This document shows, piece after piece, positions 9,474-18,162 of a stretch of 38,619 nucleotides of DNA. The stretch is taken from the NCBI RefSeq assembly GCF_900302455.1, contig NZ_ONZG01000022.1:1-38619 (forward strand), read 5' to 3'. Each line of letters starts with the position of its first letter. Position 1 is the stretch's first letter. The translations under genes were made by a program, and so were the position numbers. The DNA comes from Falsiruegeria mediterranea M17 (GTDB lineage: Bacteria; Pseudomonadota; Alphaproteobacteria; Rhodobacterales; Rhodobacteraceae). The notes under the pieces are model-generated. The model was not told where the DNA came from and did no database searches. It saw nothing but the letters and a program-made list of their open reading frames with translations.

Positions 9474-10472
9474 ATGGATGCAGAAACGGCCACCAAGGCC
9501 CTGAGGTTGGCAACAGGTAGCTGCGAGACGGTTTCAGCGGTCGCGCCCCTGTCTGGTGGTGTGTCGAACCTGACATACCTTCTGACGCTGTTTTCGGGCG
9601 CGCGACTGGTCATGCGCACGCCACCGCCCGGGCAGCGGTCGGGGAATGCCCATAACATGATCCGCGAGGCCCGTGTGCTCGAAGCGGTGCATCCGCTGTT
9701 CCCTGAAGCGCCCGCCATTGTCGGTTACAGCGAAGACCCCTCGGTCACCGGCGATCAGTTCATGATCATGGCCCAGATCGACGGGCGCATCCTGCCCCCC
9801 GGCAGCCCGTTCGAGGTAAGCCCCGATCAGGCCCGCACCCTGTGCGAAAACTTCGTCGACGGATTAGCGCGGCTGCACGAGGCCGACCTTACCGACGCCG
9901 TGCGCGCAGCGTTTGGCGACCCGCAGGGGTTTGTCGCGCGTCAGGTGGCCGGATGGTCGCGGCGATACGAAAAGATCGGGCTGGACAACCCGCGCAGCGC
10001 CCTGCGCGACTGGCTGTCTGCCAACATCCCGCCTGATCCGGACCGCGCCTCGATCCTGCACAATGACTACAAGTTCGACAATATGGTGCTGGACCGAGAC
10101 GATCCGACCCGGATCATCGGCGTGCTCGACTGGGAACTCTCGGGCCTCGGAGATTCGTTCATGGATCTCGGCAATGCGCTAGCCTATTGGGTCGAGGCCG
10201 GCGATCCGCATGCACTGCAGCGCTTCAAGCGCGGCCCGACGGATCTGCCCGGCATGATGAGCCGCGACGAGATCATCGATGCCTATTGCACAGCGAGAGG
10301 ATTCGACCGCCCCGCAAACATGAATTTCTATCAGTCGATGGGCCTCTTCCGTCTCGCCGTCATCGCATTGCAGGTGCACGTGCGCGTGGCCGGTGGTGTT
10401 GGCAAGCCAAGCCCTTTCCTTGATGCCGCGTTGGCTTTGCTGGATCGCGCCGAAGACTTCGCAGGAGTATAG
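9474..10472 (+). CDS. APH-type kinase, candidate hydroxyacyl-CoA kinase (LvaA/ACAD11-N-like)
   Basis: A 332-residue protein of the aminoglycoside-phosphotransferase fold. The kinase motifs are intact: a glycine-rich LSGGVSNLTY loop near 27-35, the Brenner motif HNDYKFDN (H196, D198, N203), and the metal-binding DWE (D219-E221). An antibiotic role is unlikely because the next gene, three bases downstream, is an acyl-CoA dehydrogenase. This pairing corresponds to human ACAD10/ACAD11 (kinase fused to dehydrogenase) and to LvaA with LvaC of the Pseudomonas levulinate pathway, where the kinase phosphorylates the 4-hydroxyl of a 4-hydroxyacyl-CoA. The family match is seen in sequence; the substrate is inferred. 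AAAGG lies upstream of the ATG. Confidence 0.88.
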   Translation: MDAETATKALRLATGSCETVSAVAPLSGGVSNLTYLLTLFSGARLVMRTPPPGQRSGNAHNMIREARVLEAVHPLFPEAPAIVGYSEDPSVTGDQFMIMAQIDGRILPPGSPFEVSPDQARTLCENFVDGLARLHEADLTDAVRAAFGDPQGFVARQVAGWSRRYEKIGLDNPRSALRDWLSANIPPDPDRASILHNDYKFDNMVLDRDDPTRIIGVLDWELSGLGDSFMDLGNALAYWVEAGDPHALQRFKRGPTDLPGMMSRDEIIDAYCTARGFDRPANMNFYQSMGLFRLAVIALQVHVRVAGGVGKPSPFLDAALALLDRAEDFAGV

Positions 10473-10475
10473 ACC

Positions 10476-11717
10476 ATGGATTTTGCGCCTTCTGCAAAAG
10501 CACAGGATTTCGCACAACGCCTGACCGCCTTCATGGAAGAACATGTCTATCCGGCGGAACAGGTTTACCACGACCAGCACGTCCAGCTTGGTGACAGATG
10601 GGCCGTGCCGCCGATCATCGAAGAGCTCAAGGAAAAGGCCCGCTCGGCCGGGCTTTGGAATCTGTTCTTGCCCGATGAACGTTTCGGCGCAGGGTTGTCT
10701 ATTCTTGAATACGCTCCTTTGGCGGAAATCACGGGCCGCTGCCATATCGCACCGGAAGTGTTCAATTGCGCTGCCCCTGACAGCGGCAACATGGAAACGT
10801 TGTCGCTTTACGGCACGCCAGAACAGCAGGACCAATGGCTGCGGCCTTTACTGGATGGCAAGATTCGCTCGGCGTTCTTGATGACCGAGCCTCAGGTCGC
10901 ATCGAGTGATGCCACGAATATCGAATGCCAAATCCGACGCGACGGTGACGAATACGTGATCAACGGACGCAAGTGGTGGTCTTCTGGTGCGGGCGATCCG
11001 CGCTGCGCGATCTTTATCGTTATGGGCAAGACCGACCTCGATGCCGCAGCTCACGCACAACAAAGCATGGTGCTTGTTCCCGCCGATACGCCCGGCGTGA
11101 CGATCGAGCGTCACCTGCCTGTCTTTGGCTATGACGACGCGCCGCACGGACATATGGAAGTGTCCCTGAAAGATGTCCGCGTCCCGGCCACGAACATCCT
11201 TTTGGGCGACGGCCGCGGCTTTGAGATTGCTCAGGGCCGATTGGGACCAGGGCGCATTCACCACTGCATGCGTTCGATCGGGGCCGCCGAACGGGCGCTG
11301 GAAATGATGACCGAAAGGCTGCTTAGCCGCGAGGTTTTCGGCAAGGCCATCGGCATGCATTCGGTCTGGGAAGAGCGCGTCGCCAATGCACGGCTAGATA
11401 TAGAAATGACCCGGCTCATCTGCCTGAAGGCGGCCAGGATGATGGGCACGGTTGGCAACAAGGCGGCGAAGGACGAGATCGCCATGATCAAGATCGCGGC
11501 GCCGTCGATGGCGCTTCGGGTGATCGACGACGCGATCCAGTCCTTCGGCGGCGCGGGCGTGTCTGATGATACGCCATTGGCCCAGATGTGGGCTGGCCAG
11601 CGCTCGTTGCGTCTGGCCGATGGCCCGGACGAAGTGCATCGCCGCGCGGTGGCGCGATCCGAATTCAAACGCGCCGCCGGGCGTTTGGGGATCAATATCA
11701 GGGAGATCAGGAAATGA
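10476..11717 (+). CDS. Acyl-CoA dehydrogenase family protein (ACAD10/11 or LvaC-like)
   Basis: A 413-residue acyl-CoA dehydrogenase fold protein with [32 protein letters not shown], the [23 protein letters not shown] segment, [31 protein letters not shown] and a C-terminal [12 protein letters not shown]. These are typical of the ACAD10/11 branch. In that branch the enzyme can turn a 4-phosphoacyl-CoA made by the partner kinase into an enoyl-CoA that enters beta-oxidation. Whether this protein does so or is a plain dehydrogenase cannot be settled by reading. GGAG precedes the ATG. It starts three bases after the kinase gene stop and overlaps the next gene by ATGA, indicating translational coupling. 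Confidence 0.92.
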   Translation: MDFAPSAKAQDFAQRLTAFMEEHVYPAEQVYHDQHVQLGDRWAVPPIIEELKEKARSAGLWNLFLPDERFGAGLSILEYAPLAEITGRCHIAPEVFNCAAPDSGNMETLSLYGTPEQQDQWLRPLLDGKIRSAFLMTEPQVASSDATNIECQIRRDGDEYVINGRKWWSSGAGDPRCAIFIVMGKTDLDAAAHAQQSMVLVPADTPGVTIERHLPVFGYDDAPHGHMEVSLKDVRVPATNILLGDGRGFEIAQGRLGPGRIHHCMRSIGAAERALEMMTERLLSREVFGKAIGMHSVWEERVANARLDIEMTRLICLKAARMMGTVGNKAAKDEIAMIKIAAPSMALRVIDDAIQSFGGAGVSDDTPLAQMWAGQRSLRLADGPDEVHRRAVARSEFKRAAGRLGINIREIRK

Positions 11718-12454
11718 GCGCAAAGAACGTTCTCGTAACAGGGGCATCGTCAGGATTGGGCGACCAGTTCTGCCGCACACTGGCGGCAAATGGCTATACC
11801 GTCATTGCAGCCGCCCGCCGCAAGGACCGACTGGAGAGCTTGTGCAATGACATCTCAGAAGCCGGCGGCGTGGCGCATCCTCTCGCGATGGATGTCTCGG
11901 ATGTGGAAAACTTTGCCATCGCATTGGACGAAGCCGAAGCGATGGCCGGACCGATCACCTGCCTGATCAACAACGCCGGCACCTCGGTCAGCAAATTCGC
12001 CACCGACATGACGCCCGAGGATTTCGATGCCGTTATGGGGCTCAATCTTCGGGGCCCCTACTTCTTGTCTACCGAGCTGGCCCGACGCTGGATCGCGCGC
12101 AACACAGGCGGCCGGATCGTCAACATCGGCTCGCTTTCCGACAGTCGCGCGATGCCGGGCCACACGGTCTATGGCACGTCAAAGGCGGCGATTGCACGAC
12201 TGACCCAGCAGATGGCGCGGGAATGGATCAACAAGGGCATCAACGTCAATGCGCTGGCGCCGGGATATATCCGCACCGAACTGAACGCGCCCTATTTCGA
12301 CAGCCCAAATGGGCAAGCCGTCATCGCGCAATTCCCGCGCCGACGGGTGGGGGAACCAGCGGATCTGGACAAGGCCATCCTGTATCTGTGTGACCCCGAC
12401 CAGCGTTTCCTGACTGGTCAGGTTCTGCATCTGGACGATGGACAAGGATTATAA
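11714..12454 (+). CDS. Short-chain dehydrogenase/reductase (SDR)
   Basis: A 246-residue classical SDR. It has the cofactor motif TGASSGLG (residues 9-16), LINNAG near 84-89, and the catalytic set N111, S140, Y153 and K157 (YGTSK). ARR after the second strand suggests NADP preference, which is inference. The start overlaps the dehydrogenase stop codon by ATGA. By position and family it matches LvaD, which interconverts 4-keto- and 4-hydroxyacyl-CoA, but SDRs are too broad for the substrate to be assigned. The last codons overlap an alternative upstream start of the sulfatase gene. Confidence 0.92.
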   Translation: MSAKNVLVTGASSGLGDQFCRTLAANGYTVIAAARRKDRLESLCNDISEAGGVAHPLAMDVSDVENFAIALDEAEAMAGPITCLINNAGTSVSKFATDMTPEDFDAVMGLNLRGPYFLSTELARRWIARNTGGRIVNIGSLSDSRAMPGHTVYGTSKAAIARLTQQMAREWINKGINVNALAPGYIRTELNAPYFDSPNGQAVIAQFPRRRVGEPADLDKAILYLCDPDQRFLTGQVLHLDDGQGL

Positions 12455-12458
12455 ACCG

Positions 12459-14213
12459 ATGAAATTCACGCTCGCCGCAACCTTTGCAATCGCCGCTGCC
12501 ATCCCTGCGATGGCGCAAGAGGCCGCCCGTCCAAACATCCTGCTGGTATTGTTGGACGACGCTGGTTTCATGGATTTCGGTGCCTATGGCGGCGATGCCG
12601 CCACCCCCAATATCGACGCGTTGGCCGATCGGGGCGCGATGTTTTCTAGGTTTTATATGTCGCCGCAATGCGGCCCGAGCCGGGCGATGCTGATGACCGG
12701 GCGCGACAATCACGAGGTCGGGTTAGGCTCGATCCCTGAAACCCTTTCCCCTGATATGCGCCAATACCCCGGCTATTCAATGCGTTGGGAAGACGGGTTG
12801 CCAACCATCGCCTCGCGCCTGAATGAAGAAGGATACCAGACCTTTATCTCGGGCAAGTGGGGCATCGGCGATATCGGGCAGAACCTGCCGCACCGTTTCG
12901 GCTTTGACCGCTCTTTCGTGATCGACGCCACCGGGGGCAGCAATTACGACCACACGCCTTATGTGCCACTTTATAATACCACAAATTGGTATGAGGATGG
13001 CAAACCGACTACCCTGCCTGAGGGGTTCTACTCGTCTGAGGGCATCGTCGACCGGATGATCAATTATCTCGACGAGGCCGACCCGCAAAAACCGTTCTTC
13101 AGCTTCCTGTCCTTCCAAGCAATCCACATACCGATCCAGGTCGCGCCGGAGTACCGCGACCGCTATGCAGGACGTTTTGATGAAGGCTGGGAGGCGATGC
13201 GCAAGCAGCGGCTGGAACGCGCTGTCGACTTGGGACTGGTGCCCGAGAGCACGGAATTGGCCCCCCTGCCCGCTTCGTCGCGCGACTGGGAGAATCTGAG
13301 CCCCGCGGACCAGAGCTATTGGGCGCGGTCTATGCAGGTCAATGCTGGGATGCTGGAGGCCGCGGATCACCATTTGGGCCGCCTGCTGGCGCATCTCGAG
13401 GCGCAAGGTCAGCTCGACAACACTCTTGTTATCGTGACCTCGGACAACGGACCGGAATCCAGTGGGATCGGCAATGCACCCGGCGCCGAAGGCGTGTTTC
13501 AGCGCTGGTGGATGCGGCAAACCGGGTGGAACCAGGACTTCGAAACACTGGGGGAGCGCAACACCATGACCTTTATCGGCGAGGAATGGGCCTCGGTTTC
13601 GGCCGCGCCTTTTGCGCTGTTCAAATTCACCGCGACCGAGGGCGGGTTGCGCGTGCCGCTTGTCATTGCGGGTCCGGACCTGCCTCAAACCGGCATTCTG
13701 GACGGCCGCGCCCATGTCACCGACCTGGTGCCAACCATGCTGGATATTGCCGGGCTGGACCCGGTAGCGCCCGACATTCGCGGCCGCAGCCTCTTGCCCA
13801 TGCTCAGTGGTGCGCGCGCCGCGGTCTACGGCGACGACGAGGCGGTTGGGTTCGAGGTCAGTGGCAACGCGGCACTCTATCGTGGCAACTGGAAAATCTC
13901 GCGGATTCCGACACCGCTGGGTGATGGCAAATGGCATATGTATGACCTCGCGACCGATCCGGGCGAGACCACGGACCTTGCAAGCGCCCGTCCCGAGCTG
14001 TTTCAGGACATGCAGAACGAATATCTCAGCTATGCCGACGAGGTTGGCGTGGTGCCTGTGCCTGCGGACTACAACCCGTTCAAGCAGATCAAGAAAAACG
14101 TGGTCAGCAAAATGGCGCGCGAACACTGGCCTGGACTGCTTGTTGCCGGGCTGGTCTTGCTTACGATCCTGTTCTTTTCCTTCCGCTGGGTCGGGCGCCG
14201 GTTGCGCCCTTGA
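12459..14213 (+). CDS. Sulfatase (type I, secreted, C-terminal membrane anchor)
   Basis: A 584-residue sulfatase that would hydrolyse an organic sulfate ester. The start at 12459 is chosen because it gives a clean signal peptide ending AIPAMAQ and has AAGGA 10 bases upstream. The metal-binding DD lies in LLVLLDDAGFMDFGAYGG. The formylglycine signature is CGPSRAMLMTGR with Cys71 as the residue to be converted, SGKWGIG supplies the active-site lysine, and VTSDNGPE completes the metal site. Residues from about 553 form one hydrophobic segment ending in RWVGRRLRP, so the enzyme is probably tethered to the inner membrane facing the periplasm. It follows the SDR gene by four bases. Maturation needs the formylglycine-generating enzyme encoded at 22004-22891. 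Confidence 0.94.
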   Translation: MKFTLAATFAIAAAIPAMAQEAARPNILLVLLDDAGFMDFGAYGGDAATPNIDALADRGAMFSRFYMSPQCGPSRAMLMTGRDNHEVGLGSIPETLSPDMRQYPGYSMRWEDGLPTIASRLNEEGYQTFISGKWGIGDIGQNLPHRFGFDRSFVIDATGGSNYDHTPYVPLYNTTNWYEDGKPTTLPEGFYSSEGIVDRMINYLDEADPQKPFFSFLSFQAIHIPIQVAPEYRDRYAGRFDEGWEAMRKQRLERAVDLGLVPESTELAPLPASSRDWENLSPADQSYWARSMQVNAGMLEAADHHLGRLLAHLEAQGQLDNTLVIVTSDNGPESSGIGNAPGAEGVFQRWWMRQTGWNQDFETLGERNTMTFIGEEWASVSAAPFALFKFTATEGGLRVPLVIAGPDLPQTGILDGRAHVTDLVPTMLDIAGLDPVAPDIRGRSLLPMLSGARAAVYGDDEAVGFEVSGNAALYRGNWKISRIPTPLGDGKWHMYDLATDPGETTDLASARPELFQDMQNEYLSYADEVGVVPVPADYNPFKQIKKNVVSKMAREHWPGLLVAGLVLLTILFFSFRWVGRRLRP

Positions 14214-14236
14214 TCGGCCCTTACCCTAGCATAATA

Positions 14237-14253
14237 TGTCATACGAGATGCCA
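14237..14253. promoter_or_regulatory. Candidate TetR operator, TGTCAT-N5-ATGCCA
   Basis: The two half-sites are separated by five bases and lie 17 bases before the ATG of the DJ-1-type gene, between it and the sulfatase gene. The same arrangement with the same half-sites recurs at 21023-21039, and close variants occur at 21142 and 23631. A regulator bound here would overlap the ribosome site or the start of the transcript. This suggests the DJ-1-type gene has its own promoter. Confidence 0.55.
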
Positions 14254-14270
14254 ACTTAAGGAGAACCCCA

Positions 14271-15092
14271 ATGTCCTGGCTGAAAATCATCCTCATCGCA
14301 ATTCCTGTTCTCACCATCGTGGTCTATTTCGGACTGCCGCGGGCGCTGAACATGATGGGCCTTCATCCGCACTACGATATCCCCGAATATGATCTGGCCG
14401 GCAAACGCGCCCTGATCATCGCCACCAGCCAGGACACGCTGGGCGACACTGGCAAGGAAACTGGCGTCTTCGGTTCGGAATTGACCGTGCCCTACTATGC
14501 CTTCCTTGACGCGGGCATGGAGGTCGACCTCGTCTCGATCAAGGGCGGTGAGATCCCGGTTGAGCCGCGCTCGATGGGCTGGCCTCTGGGCACAGAGGCC
14601 GATTTCCGGTTCAAGAAAGACACGGTTGCGATGGCCAAACTGACGAACTCGATCTCTGTCAAAGATGTCGACATCACCAAATATGACGCGATCTTCCTTT
14701 CGGGCGGTTGGGGCGCAGCCTATGACTTTGCTCAATCCGAGGAACTGGCAGCGCTGGTGACCGCAGCCAACGCCGATAACGACGTGATCGGATCTGTCTG
14801 CCACGGGGCGCTGGGGCTGGTGAATGCCAAAGACACCGATGGAACGCCGCTGATTGAGGGGCGCACCGTGACCGGTGTGACCGATACCCAGATCGACCAG
14901 CTGGGCATTTCGATAACCCCCAAACACCCTGAAACCGAACTGCGCGCCGCCAAGGCCAACTTCGAGGCCGACACGGCCTTCCGCGACATGTTCGCCAACC
15001 ATGTCAGCGTTGATGGCCGCCTTGTGACGGGTCAGAACCAAAACAGCGGTGCCGAGGCCGCACACCGGATGATGGAATTGCTGTCCAAGTGA
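14271..15092 (+). CDS. Membrane-anchored DJ-1/PfpI-type (class I glutamine amidotransferase-like) protein
   Basis: A 273-residue protein with one N-terminal transmembrane segment (WLKIILIAIPVLTIVVYFGL) followed by a DJ-1/PfpI-fold domain. Visible are ALIIATSQDTLGDTGKETGVFGSEL, typical of the Hsp31-like branch, the YDAIFLSGGWGAAYDF strand, and the nucleophile elbow SVCHGALGLVNAK with the conserved Cys-His pair. Members act as glyoxalase III/deglycase-type enzymes or chaperones; the specific function is unknown. The anchor is unusual, and by the positive-inside rule the domain may face the periplasm. AAGGAG gives a strong ribosome site, and a hairpin terminator follows at 15108. Confidence 0.85.
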   Translation: MSWLKIILIAIPVLTIVVYFGLPRALNMMGLHPHYDIPEYDLAGKRALIIATSQDTLGDTGKETGVFGSELTVPYYAFLDAGMEVDLVSIKGGEIPVEPRSMGWPLGTEADFRFKKDTVAMAKLTNSISVKDVDITKYDAIFLSGGWGAAYDFAQSEELAALVTAANADNDVIGSVCHGALGLVNAKDTDGTPLIEGRTVTGVTDTQIDQLGISITPKHPETELRAAKANFEADTAFRDMFANHVSVDGRLVTGQNQNSGAEAAHRMMELLSK

Positions 15093-15107
15093 GAAAGACA
15101 GCCCATG

Positions 15108-15133
15108 GGCAGTCGGCGAGATCGTCGGCTGCC
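15108..15133 (+). terminator. Stem-loop terminator after the DJ-1-type gene
   Basis: Twelve-base arms with two G-U wobbles and a two-base loop, followed by TTT, starting 15 bases after the stop codon at 15092. It probably ends the DJ-1-type transcript before the GST gene. Confidence 0.6.
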
Positions 15134-15184
15134 TTTCAGCCCTCCCTGAGATGCAATTCAACCGATTAGCGAAAGAAACGTCCA

Positions 15185-16198
15185 ATGACCGATTAAAAAC
15201 TCTATGGCGGGTCGATGTCGCCCTTCTCGATGAAAATGCGCGCCTACATGCGGTATCGTCGCATCCCGTTTCAATGGATCACGGACGAACGCGCCAATAC
15301 AGTCGCGCAAACCAAAGTCGAAACCTATATGGTCCCGGTTCTGGAAGATCCCGAAGGGGTATTTCGCAACGATTCCACCTTTATGATCGATCTGCTCGAA
15401 GAGCGGTTCCCCGACAGACGTGCCGAGCCGGAAGATGAGGCCGATGCCTTCCTTGCGTATCTTATCGAAGATTTCGCCGACGAATGGCTACTTTGGCCGT
15501 TCTTCATGATGCGTTGGCGGCATGAGGAGGATCGCAAGTTCAACAGCCAATGGATCGTTTACGAATATCTGAGAGGTGACACGACAACGCCGCAATTTGA
15601 CGGTTTTGCCACCATGTGGGCGGCTCGCCAGACCAAGCTCGTGCGCGCGACATGCGGCGAGCAAGAGATGTTCCCGCTGCATGACGAAAGCCTTGATGCG
15701 CTGTTGAAGATCACGGAACGCGCCTTTACCTCTGGCATGTTTCTTTTTGGCACGCGACCGTCGCGCGCTGAATTCGCGCTTTATGGAATACTTTCACAAC
15801 TCATTCTTGATCACACGCCTTCGGCGCACTTACGCCAGAACTTCAACTTCACCTATCGCTGGACGACTTTGATGGAAGACCTCAGCGGCCGCGAAGGTGC
15901 GTGGCAATCCTTGTCGGCAGATCCTGAACGTCTCAAGTCCTCTCCTGTGATTGATCTGCTCAGGCTGAGCGCAAAATACCACTTGCCGCTTTTGCGCGCG
16001 AACAGGCGCGCGATGGACGCAGGAGAGAAAATGCTCAGTTTCCCGATCGATGACAGCACCTTTACCCGACGGCCCGCAGAGCGGCATCAAGGTTGCCTAC
16101 CTGCCCTGCAGGATCGCTACCAAAGCCTGTCCGACGACGCGAAGGCCAATTTGAACAGCGTGCTGACGGATACGGGATGCTTGGACTATCTGGCCTAG
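15185..16198 (+). CDS. Long glutathione S-transferase family protein, stop codon at codon 4
   Basis: A GST-fold protein of about 327 residues when read from the ATG at 15215, with a thioredoxin-like N-terminal domain and a helical C-terminal domain (LIEDFADEWLLWPFFMMRW, LFGTRPSRAEFALYGIL). The natural start appears to be 15185: ATG ACC GAT then TAA at 15194-15196, then in the same frame KLYGGSMSPFS, the expected first strand and SPFS active-site serine motif. The intact neighbour at 19323 begins MTDQVVFYGG, so a sense codon has probably become TAA. Re-initiation at ATG 15215, 18 bases after the stop, could make a shortened protein lacking the first strand. It may be a recent pseudogene or a sequencing error. 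Confidence 0.75.
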
Positions 16199-16268
16199 GC
16201 CCGACAGACCCTACAGGCCCGGCAGCGCAGCAAAGGCACCGAAAAGACTCTGATCTTGGAACAAATCA

Positions 16269-16964
16269 ATGACAAAGCTTCCACCCCAACTCTCGATCGG
16301 CGTGCCTGCCGGTGCGATTGCGCCGGCGGCCATGGCGGTGGCTCCCTATTGGGCATGGCCCTGGATTGCTGCTGCGGCACTCTATGCTCTGTTTTTGAGC
16401 CACTATCAGAATTGGCGCGGCCCGCTGACACAGGCCGAAGTCGACGACGTCCTCAAGACCATCCAGCCCAAGAATGATCCTGACGGGTTTCGCGCCTTTC
16501 TCGAAACCGATGATGGCGGTGAGTTTTTCATGCTCAATCTCATGCTGTTTCCCGACGGCAAGATCGCGCATCCTGATACCGGCGCGCCGATCGAGCCGCG
16601 GACACTGGTGCAAAGCTACTCCCGACCATTTATCAAACAGCTGCTCCTGCGCGGCGGGCACCCTACACTTTTAATGATGCGTCATGGCGGGGATGTTGAC
16701 AGTTGGGGGTCGACCGCCGAGAGCGGCGCACAATGGGGAGTGACCAACGTGATGCGCTATCGCAGTCGCCGCGATCTGGCAAATATGGCCGCCATGTCTG
16801 CCTTTGCGGGCATCCACCAGTTTAAGCGCGCAGCCATTCTCGAAAACATCAGCTACCCGAACAAGATGATGATGACGGGTTTTGCCGGTCCGCGGCTTTT
16901 CATGGCGACGGCGTTAATCCTAGCCGCAGCGCTCGGCAATCTCGTCATTCAGGCGCTAAGTTAG
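16269..16964 (+). CDS. Unknown membrane protein with DUF1330-like segment
   Basis: A 231-residue protein I do not firmly recognise. It has hydrophobic segments at about 10-45 (possibly two passes) and at 203-228, with a soluble part between. The stretch GGEFFMLNLMLFPDGK and the later GAQWGVTNVMRYRSRRDLANM resemble the dimeric alpha/beta-barrel DUF1330/EthD type of small oxygenase-like or isomerase-like proteins, here set between membrane anchors. The ribosome site is weak. It lies 70 bases after the GST gene and 61 bases before the DUF2855 gene on the same strand, so it may be co-transcribed with both. The function is unknown. Confidence 0.65.
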   Translation: MTKLPPQLSIGVPAGAIAPAAMAVAPYWAWPWIAAAALYALFLSHYQNWRGPLTQAEVDDVLKTIQPKNDPDGFRAFLETDDGGEFFMLNLMLFPDGKIAHPDTGAPIEPRTLVQSYSRPFIKQLLLRGGHPTLLMMRHGGDVDSWGSTAESGAQWGVTNVMRYRSRRDLANMAAMSAFAGIHQFKRAAILENISYPNKMMMTGFAGPRLFMATALILAAALGNLVIQALS

Positions 16965-17025
16965 CGAGAGGCGATATCTCCCAAGTTAATGATTTCGGGT
17001 TCTGACCCAGAATGAGGATTTTTGC

Positions 17026-18111
17026 ATGACCACGATCACCGAGCTTTGGACCAACCGCACCGATTTGCGCGACACCAAAACCGGCACGCTCCCCGCCCCC
17101 GAACTGAAAGAGGGCGAAGTTCTGATGAAAATCGAGAAACTCGGCCTGACCGCTAACAACGTCAGCTATGCCGTGACCGGCGATAAGATCGGCTATTGGG
17201 GTTATTTCCCCGCTGATGAAAACTGGGGCAAGGTGCCTGCTTGGGGCTTTGCCCATGCCGTAGAGAGCAACTGCGCTGAAATTGAGCCAGGCGAACGGGT
17301 CTGGGGCTTCTTCCCGCTGGCCAGCCATGTGGTGCTACGCCCGAGCAAGGTGACCGACAGCCGCTTTTTTGACGCTGCCGATCACCGCAGTGCGCTGCCG
17401 CCGATGTATAACGCCTATATGCGCACGGGGCCGGAGCCTGAAATCCTGAACCAGTTTGAGGATGAGCGCTGCATCCTTTTCCCGCTCTTCGCGACCTCTT
17501 ATATTCTGTATGACTTTCTGATCGACAATGATTTCTTTGGCGCGGATCAGGTGTTGATTGGCTCGGCATCCTCCAAAACCGGCTTTGGTCTGGCGCATCT
17601 TCTGTTCAACGACAAGACGGTGGGCAAACGTGTTGCTGGGCTCACGTCGCAGGGCAATGTCGCATTTTGCGAAAAGCTCGGATGTTTTGACGAGATCACT
17701 GTCTATGGCGCGGAAAACGCGTTGGACGCATCTGTCAAATCCGTTTTTATCGACATGTCTGGAGATGTGCCTTTGACCATACGCATGCACGCGCATTTCA
17801 CCGACAATATTCTGGCCACATGGGTTGTCGGTGCCACCCATTGGGAGGACGGCGGCAAACCGCCCAGCGACCTGCCGGGCGCAAAACCCGCCTTCTTCTT
17901 TGCCCCCACCCATATGGGCAAGCGCGACAAGGAATGGGGCCCGGGCAAGTTCTGGCAAAAGGCTTTTACCGCCAGTATCGGCGTGACACAGGACACCGCG
18001 TCGACGCTGGACATCGTGGCGCAGAACGGTGTCGACAAGGTCGCCGCGTCCTGGCTTGCGCTTTTGGACAACAAAGTGCCCGGCAGCTCAGGGTTGATTG
18101 TCAGTATCTAG
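17026..18111 (+). CDS. DUF2855 family protein (MDR/quinone oxidoreductase-like)
   Basis: A 361-residue protein matching DUF2855, a branch related to zinc-free medium-chain dehydrogenases. The N-terminal half has LKEGEVLMKIEKLGLTANNVSYAVTGDKIGYW and WGFAHAVES followed by GERVWGFFPLASHV. The second half has VLIGSASSKTGFGLAHLL, a dinucleotide-fold-like segment, then VAGLTSQGNVAFCEKLGCFDEI. Members are annotated without a known reaction. The context (three long GST genes, two sulfatases, CoA enzymes) suggests an NAD(P)H-dependent reduction in the same catabolic route, but that is inference. It is transcribed toward the leftward GST gene, whose stop lies 51 bases away. Confidence 0.85.
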   Translation: MTTITELWTNRTDLRDTKTGTLPAPELKEGEVLMKIEKLGLTANNVSYAVTGDKIGYWGYFPADENWGKVPAWGFAHAVESNCAEIEPGERVWGFFPLASHVVLRPSKVTDSRFFDAADHRSALPPMYNAYMRTGPEPEILNQFEDERCILFPLFATSYILYDFLIDNDFFGADQVLIGSASSKTGFGLAHLLFNDKTVGKRVAGLTSQGNVAFCEKLGCFDEITVYGAENALDASVKSVFIDMSGDVPLTIRMHAHFTDNILATWVVGATHWEDGGKPPSDLPGAKPAFFFAPTHMGKRDKEWGPGKFWQKAFTASIGVTQDTASTLDIVAQNGVDKVAASWLALLDNKVPGSSGLIVSI

Positions 18112-18162
18112 GATCAGGACCTAGCCCAGAGCATTTCGCCTCCATCCGGTGCCAGGCCTGTG

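Noticed and set aside
9474-10472. Aminoglycoside resistance
   Set aside because: The fold is APH-like, but the gene is coupled to an acyl-CoA dehydrogenase and an SDR, which fits acyl-CoA metabolism and not drug resistance.
15194-15196. Recoding of the GST stop codon to insert an amino acid
   Set aside because: TAA is not used for selenocysteine or pyrrolysine in known bacteria and no recoding structure is visible; mutation, re-initiation or sequencing error are simpler.
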